DNA from: an uncultured Gammaproteobacteria bacterium
Lineage (GTDB): Bacteria; Pseudomonadota; Gammaproteobacteria; HK1
NCBI GenBank assembly: GCA_958295465.1
Contig: OY282353.1
Location: 3,897,001-3,961,000, forward strand
Direction: 5' to 3'
Length of the DNA stretch: 64,000 bases
Both the position numbers and the translations under genes were made by a program. A model generated the notes under the pieces. It was not told where the DNA came from. It worked only from the letters and a program-made list of their open reading frames with translations, and made no database searches. Each line of letters starts with the position of its first letter. The stretch's first letter is position 1. This document shows positions 62,714 to 64,000 of the stretch, piece after piece.

Positions 62714-64000
62714 GGCCGGGTTCCCGGCGCGGGGTCCGTGGTGCGGGAGACGAAAGCCGATTCCGCGCTCCGGCGCGGGCGATACCATGCCAGCTTGTCC
62801 CGCAGGCGGACGACTTCACCGACGATGACCAGGGTCGGCGCCCGCGGGCGTCTCCCCTCGACGATCGACGCCAGCGTGCCGACCGTGCCCGTATGGACGG
62901 CTTGCGCGGAGGTGGTGCCCTGCTCGATGAGGGCGGCCGGGGTCTCCGGCGGCAGGCCGTGGCGCAGCAGGCCGTTGCAGATGGTGTCGAGGCCGGCGAG
63001 CCCCATGTAGATCACCACGGTCTGGTTCGGGCGCACGAGGCTGTCCCAGTCGAGGGTCTCCTCCCCGATCTTCCGGCGTCCGGTGACGAAGATGCACGAT
63101 TGGGCGTATTCGCGATGGGTCAGGGGGATCCCCGCGTAGGCCGCGCATCCCGATGCGGCGGTGATCCCGGGGACGACCTGGAACGGCACTCCGATCGCGG
63201 CGAGGGTCTCGATCTCCTCGCCGCCGCGGCCGAAGATGAACGGATCGCCGCCCTTCAGCCTCAGCACCCGCTTTCCGTCCAGCGCGAGCCTGGCGAGGAG
63301 ATCGTTGATCTCGTGCTGCGGGATCGCATGGTAGCCGGGCTGCTTCCCCGCATAGATGCGCTCGGCGTCGCGGCGCGTCAGATCGAGCACCGCCTTCGAC
63401 ACGAGGCGGTCGTAGACCACGACGTCGGCCTTCTGCATGAGCCGCAGCGCCCTGAAGGTGAGCAGGTCGGGATCTCCCGGCCCGGCGCCGACCAGGTAGA
63501 CCTCGCCGGTCGTTCCGGGACCCCGGCGTTGGGCGAGCGCGGACTCCAGCGCGGTGCGTGCATCGTCCTCGCGTCCCGCGAGCACCTGCTCCCCGATCGG
63601 GCCGTCCACGATGCTTTCGAAGAAGCGGCGCCGCTGCGCCGGATCGGGGATCCGCCGGAGCACGGTGGCCCGGACCTCGCCGATGAACCGGGCGAGCCGT
63701 CCGAACCGGGCCGGGATGATGGCCTCCAGGCGCACGCGCAGGATGCGGGCCAGGACGGGGGCGGCGCCGCCCGTCGACACCGCGGCGACCAGAGGGGAGC
63801 GATCGAGGATCGAAGGCAGGATGAACGAGCACAACGAACGCCGATCGACGACGTTGACCGGGATGCCCCGCCGCCGCGCCGCGCCGGCCACGGCGTCGGC
63901 GAGCGCGCCGTCGCCGGCCGCGACGATCACGAGCCGCATGCCGTCGAGGTCGTCATCGCGAAACCCCCGCCGGCGCCACGTGACGCCGGGTTCGCCGGCC
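62704..64000 (-). CDS. cysG: Siroheme synthase CysG (5' end outside the window)
   Basis: At least 432 aa visible. The frame continues to the window end: [20 protein letters not shown] belongs to the N-terminal NAD-dependent precorrin-2 dehydrogenase/ferrochelatase part, followed by CysGA dimerisation and the methyltransferase part ([55 protein letters not shown]). CysG makes siroheme from uroporphyrinogen III, the precursor of DsrAB siroamide. An internal ATG at 63939 is not the true start. It is convergent with the NarL-like gene. Confidence 0.9.
   Translation of the reverse strand, partial: AGEPGVTWRRRGFRDDDLDGMRLVIVAAGDGALADAVAGAARRRGIPVNVVDRRSLCSFILPSILDRSPLVAAVSTGGAAPVLARILRVRLEAIIPARFGRLARFIGEVRATVLRRIPDPAQRRRFFESIVDGPIGEQVLAGREDDARTALESALAQRRGPGTTGEVYLVGAGPGDPDLLTFRALRLMQKADVVVYDRLVSKAVLDLTRRDAERIYAGKQPGYHAIPQHEINDLLARLALDGKRVLRLKGGDPFIFGRGGEEIETLAAIGVPFQVVPGITAASGCAAYAGIPLTHREYAQSCIFVTGRRKIGEETLDWDSLVRPNQTVVIYMGLAGLDTICNGLLRHGLPPETPAALIEQGTTSAQAVHTGTVGTLASIVEGRRPRAPTLVIVGEVVRLRDKLAWYRPRRSAESAFVSRTTDPAPGTRPQR

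Overview
This is high-GC DNA from a gammaproteobacterial sulfur oxidiser. Two chromosomal blocks support the placement: a fatty-acid/ribosomal block (yceD-rpmF-plsX-fabHDG-acpP-fabF-mltG-tmk-holB) and infC-rpmI-rplT-pheST-ihfA-merR-tRNA-Pro. A dispersed reverse-type dissimilatory sulfite reductase (rDsr) accessory set (dsrL, J, O, P, N, R) plus a cysG-type siroheme synthase points to a Chromatiales-like relative. Genus cannot be read from this window.

Layout. 0-8.8 kb: fatty-acid synthesis block ending at tmk. 8.7-16.3 kb: foreign block splitting tmk from holB, holding a truncated antitoxin-like ORF, an AAA ATPase, and RiPP-type locus 1 on the minus strand (asparagine-synthase-like cyclase, two GT8-like glycosyltransferases, sulfotransferase, precursor gene with an internal TGA), followed by an IS3 remnant. 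16.3-25.5 kb: holB, an AAA_14/DUF4143 ATPase, a GcvT-GlyA fusion, a molybdopterin oxidoreductase with its Fe-S subunit, and small ORFs. 25.5-28.2 kb: a two-repeat CRISPR relic, tRNA-Asn, uvrB. 28.4-31.9 kb: two insertion sequences and a decayed LRR/Calx-beta-like surface protein gene. 31.9-35.7 kb: RiPP-type locus 2 on the plus strand (sulfotransferase, cyclase-like protein, intact precursor, small Cys-rich lipoprotein-like ORF, aspartyl/asparaginyl hydroxylase). 35.7-45.2 kb: tRNA-Val, translation genes, tRNA-Pro, Sel1-repeat protein, ampD, slt. 45.9-64 kb: dsrLJO, a toxin-antitoxin pair on the opposite strand, dsrP, an opposing ExbB/ExbD-like plus SUMF1 module, dsrN, dsrR, a NarX/NarL-like pair and cysG (cut by the window edge).

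How the genes fit together. The sulfur genes form one functional theme: CysG makes siroheme, DsrN amidates it for DsrAB, DsrJOP form a membrane electron-transfer module and DsrL links DsrAB to NAD(P)H. DsrAB itself is outside the window. The most novel content is the pair of related loci whose short precursors share a KRP-W-x-KP-x-[V/I]-x-IM leader motif. They resemble lasso-peptide precursors and sit beside lasso-cyclase-like asparagine synthases, sulfotransferases and either glycosyltransferases or a hydroxylase. No lasso B protein (leader peptidase or recognition element) is visible. The locus-1 precursor has TGA exactly where locus 2 has the motif Trp; the locus-2 precursor carries an 11-G tract that could switch it on and off. 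Dispersed repeats, IS remnants and surface-protein fragments surround both loci and suggest a recombining, possibly host-associated genome.
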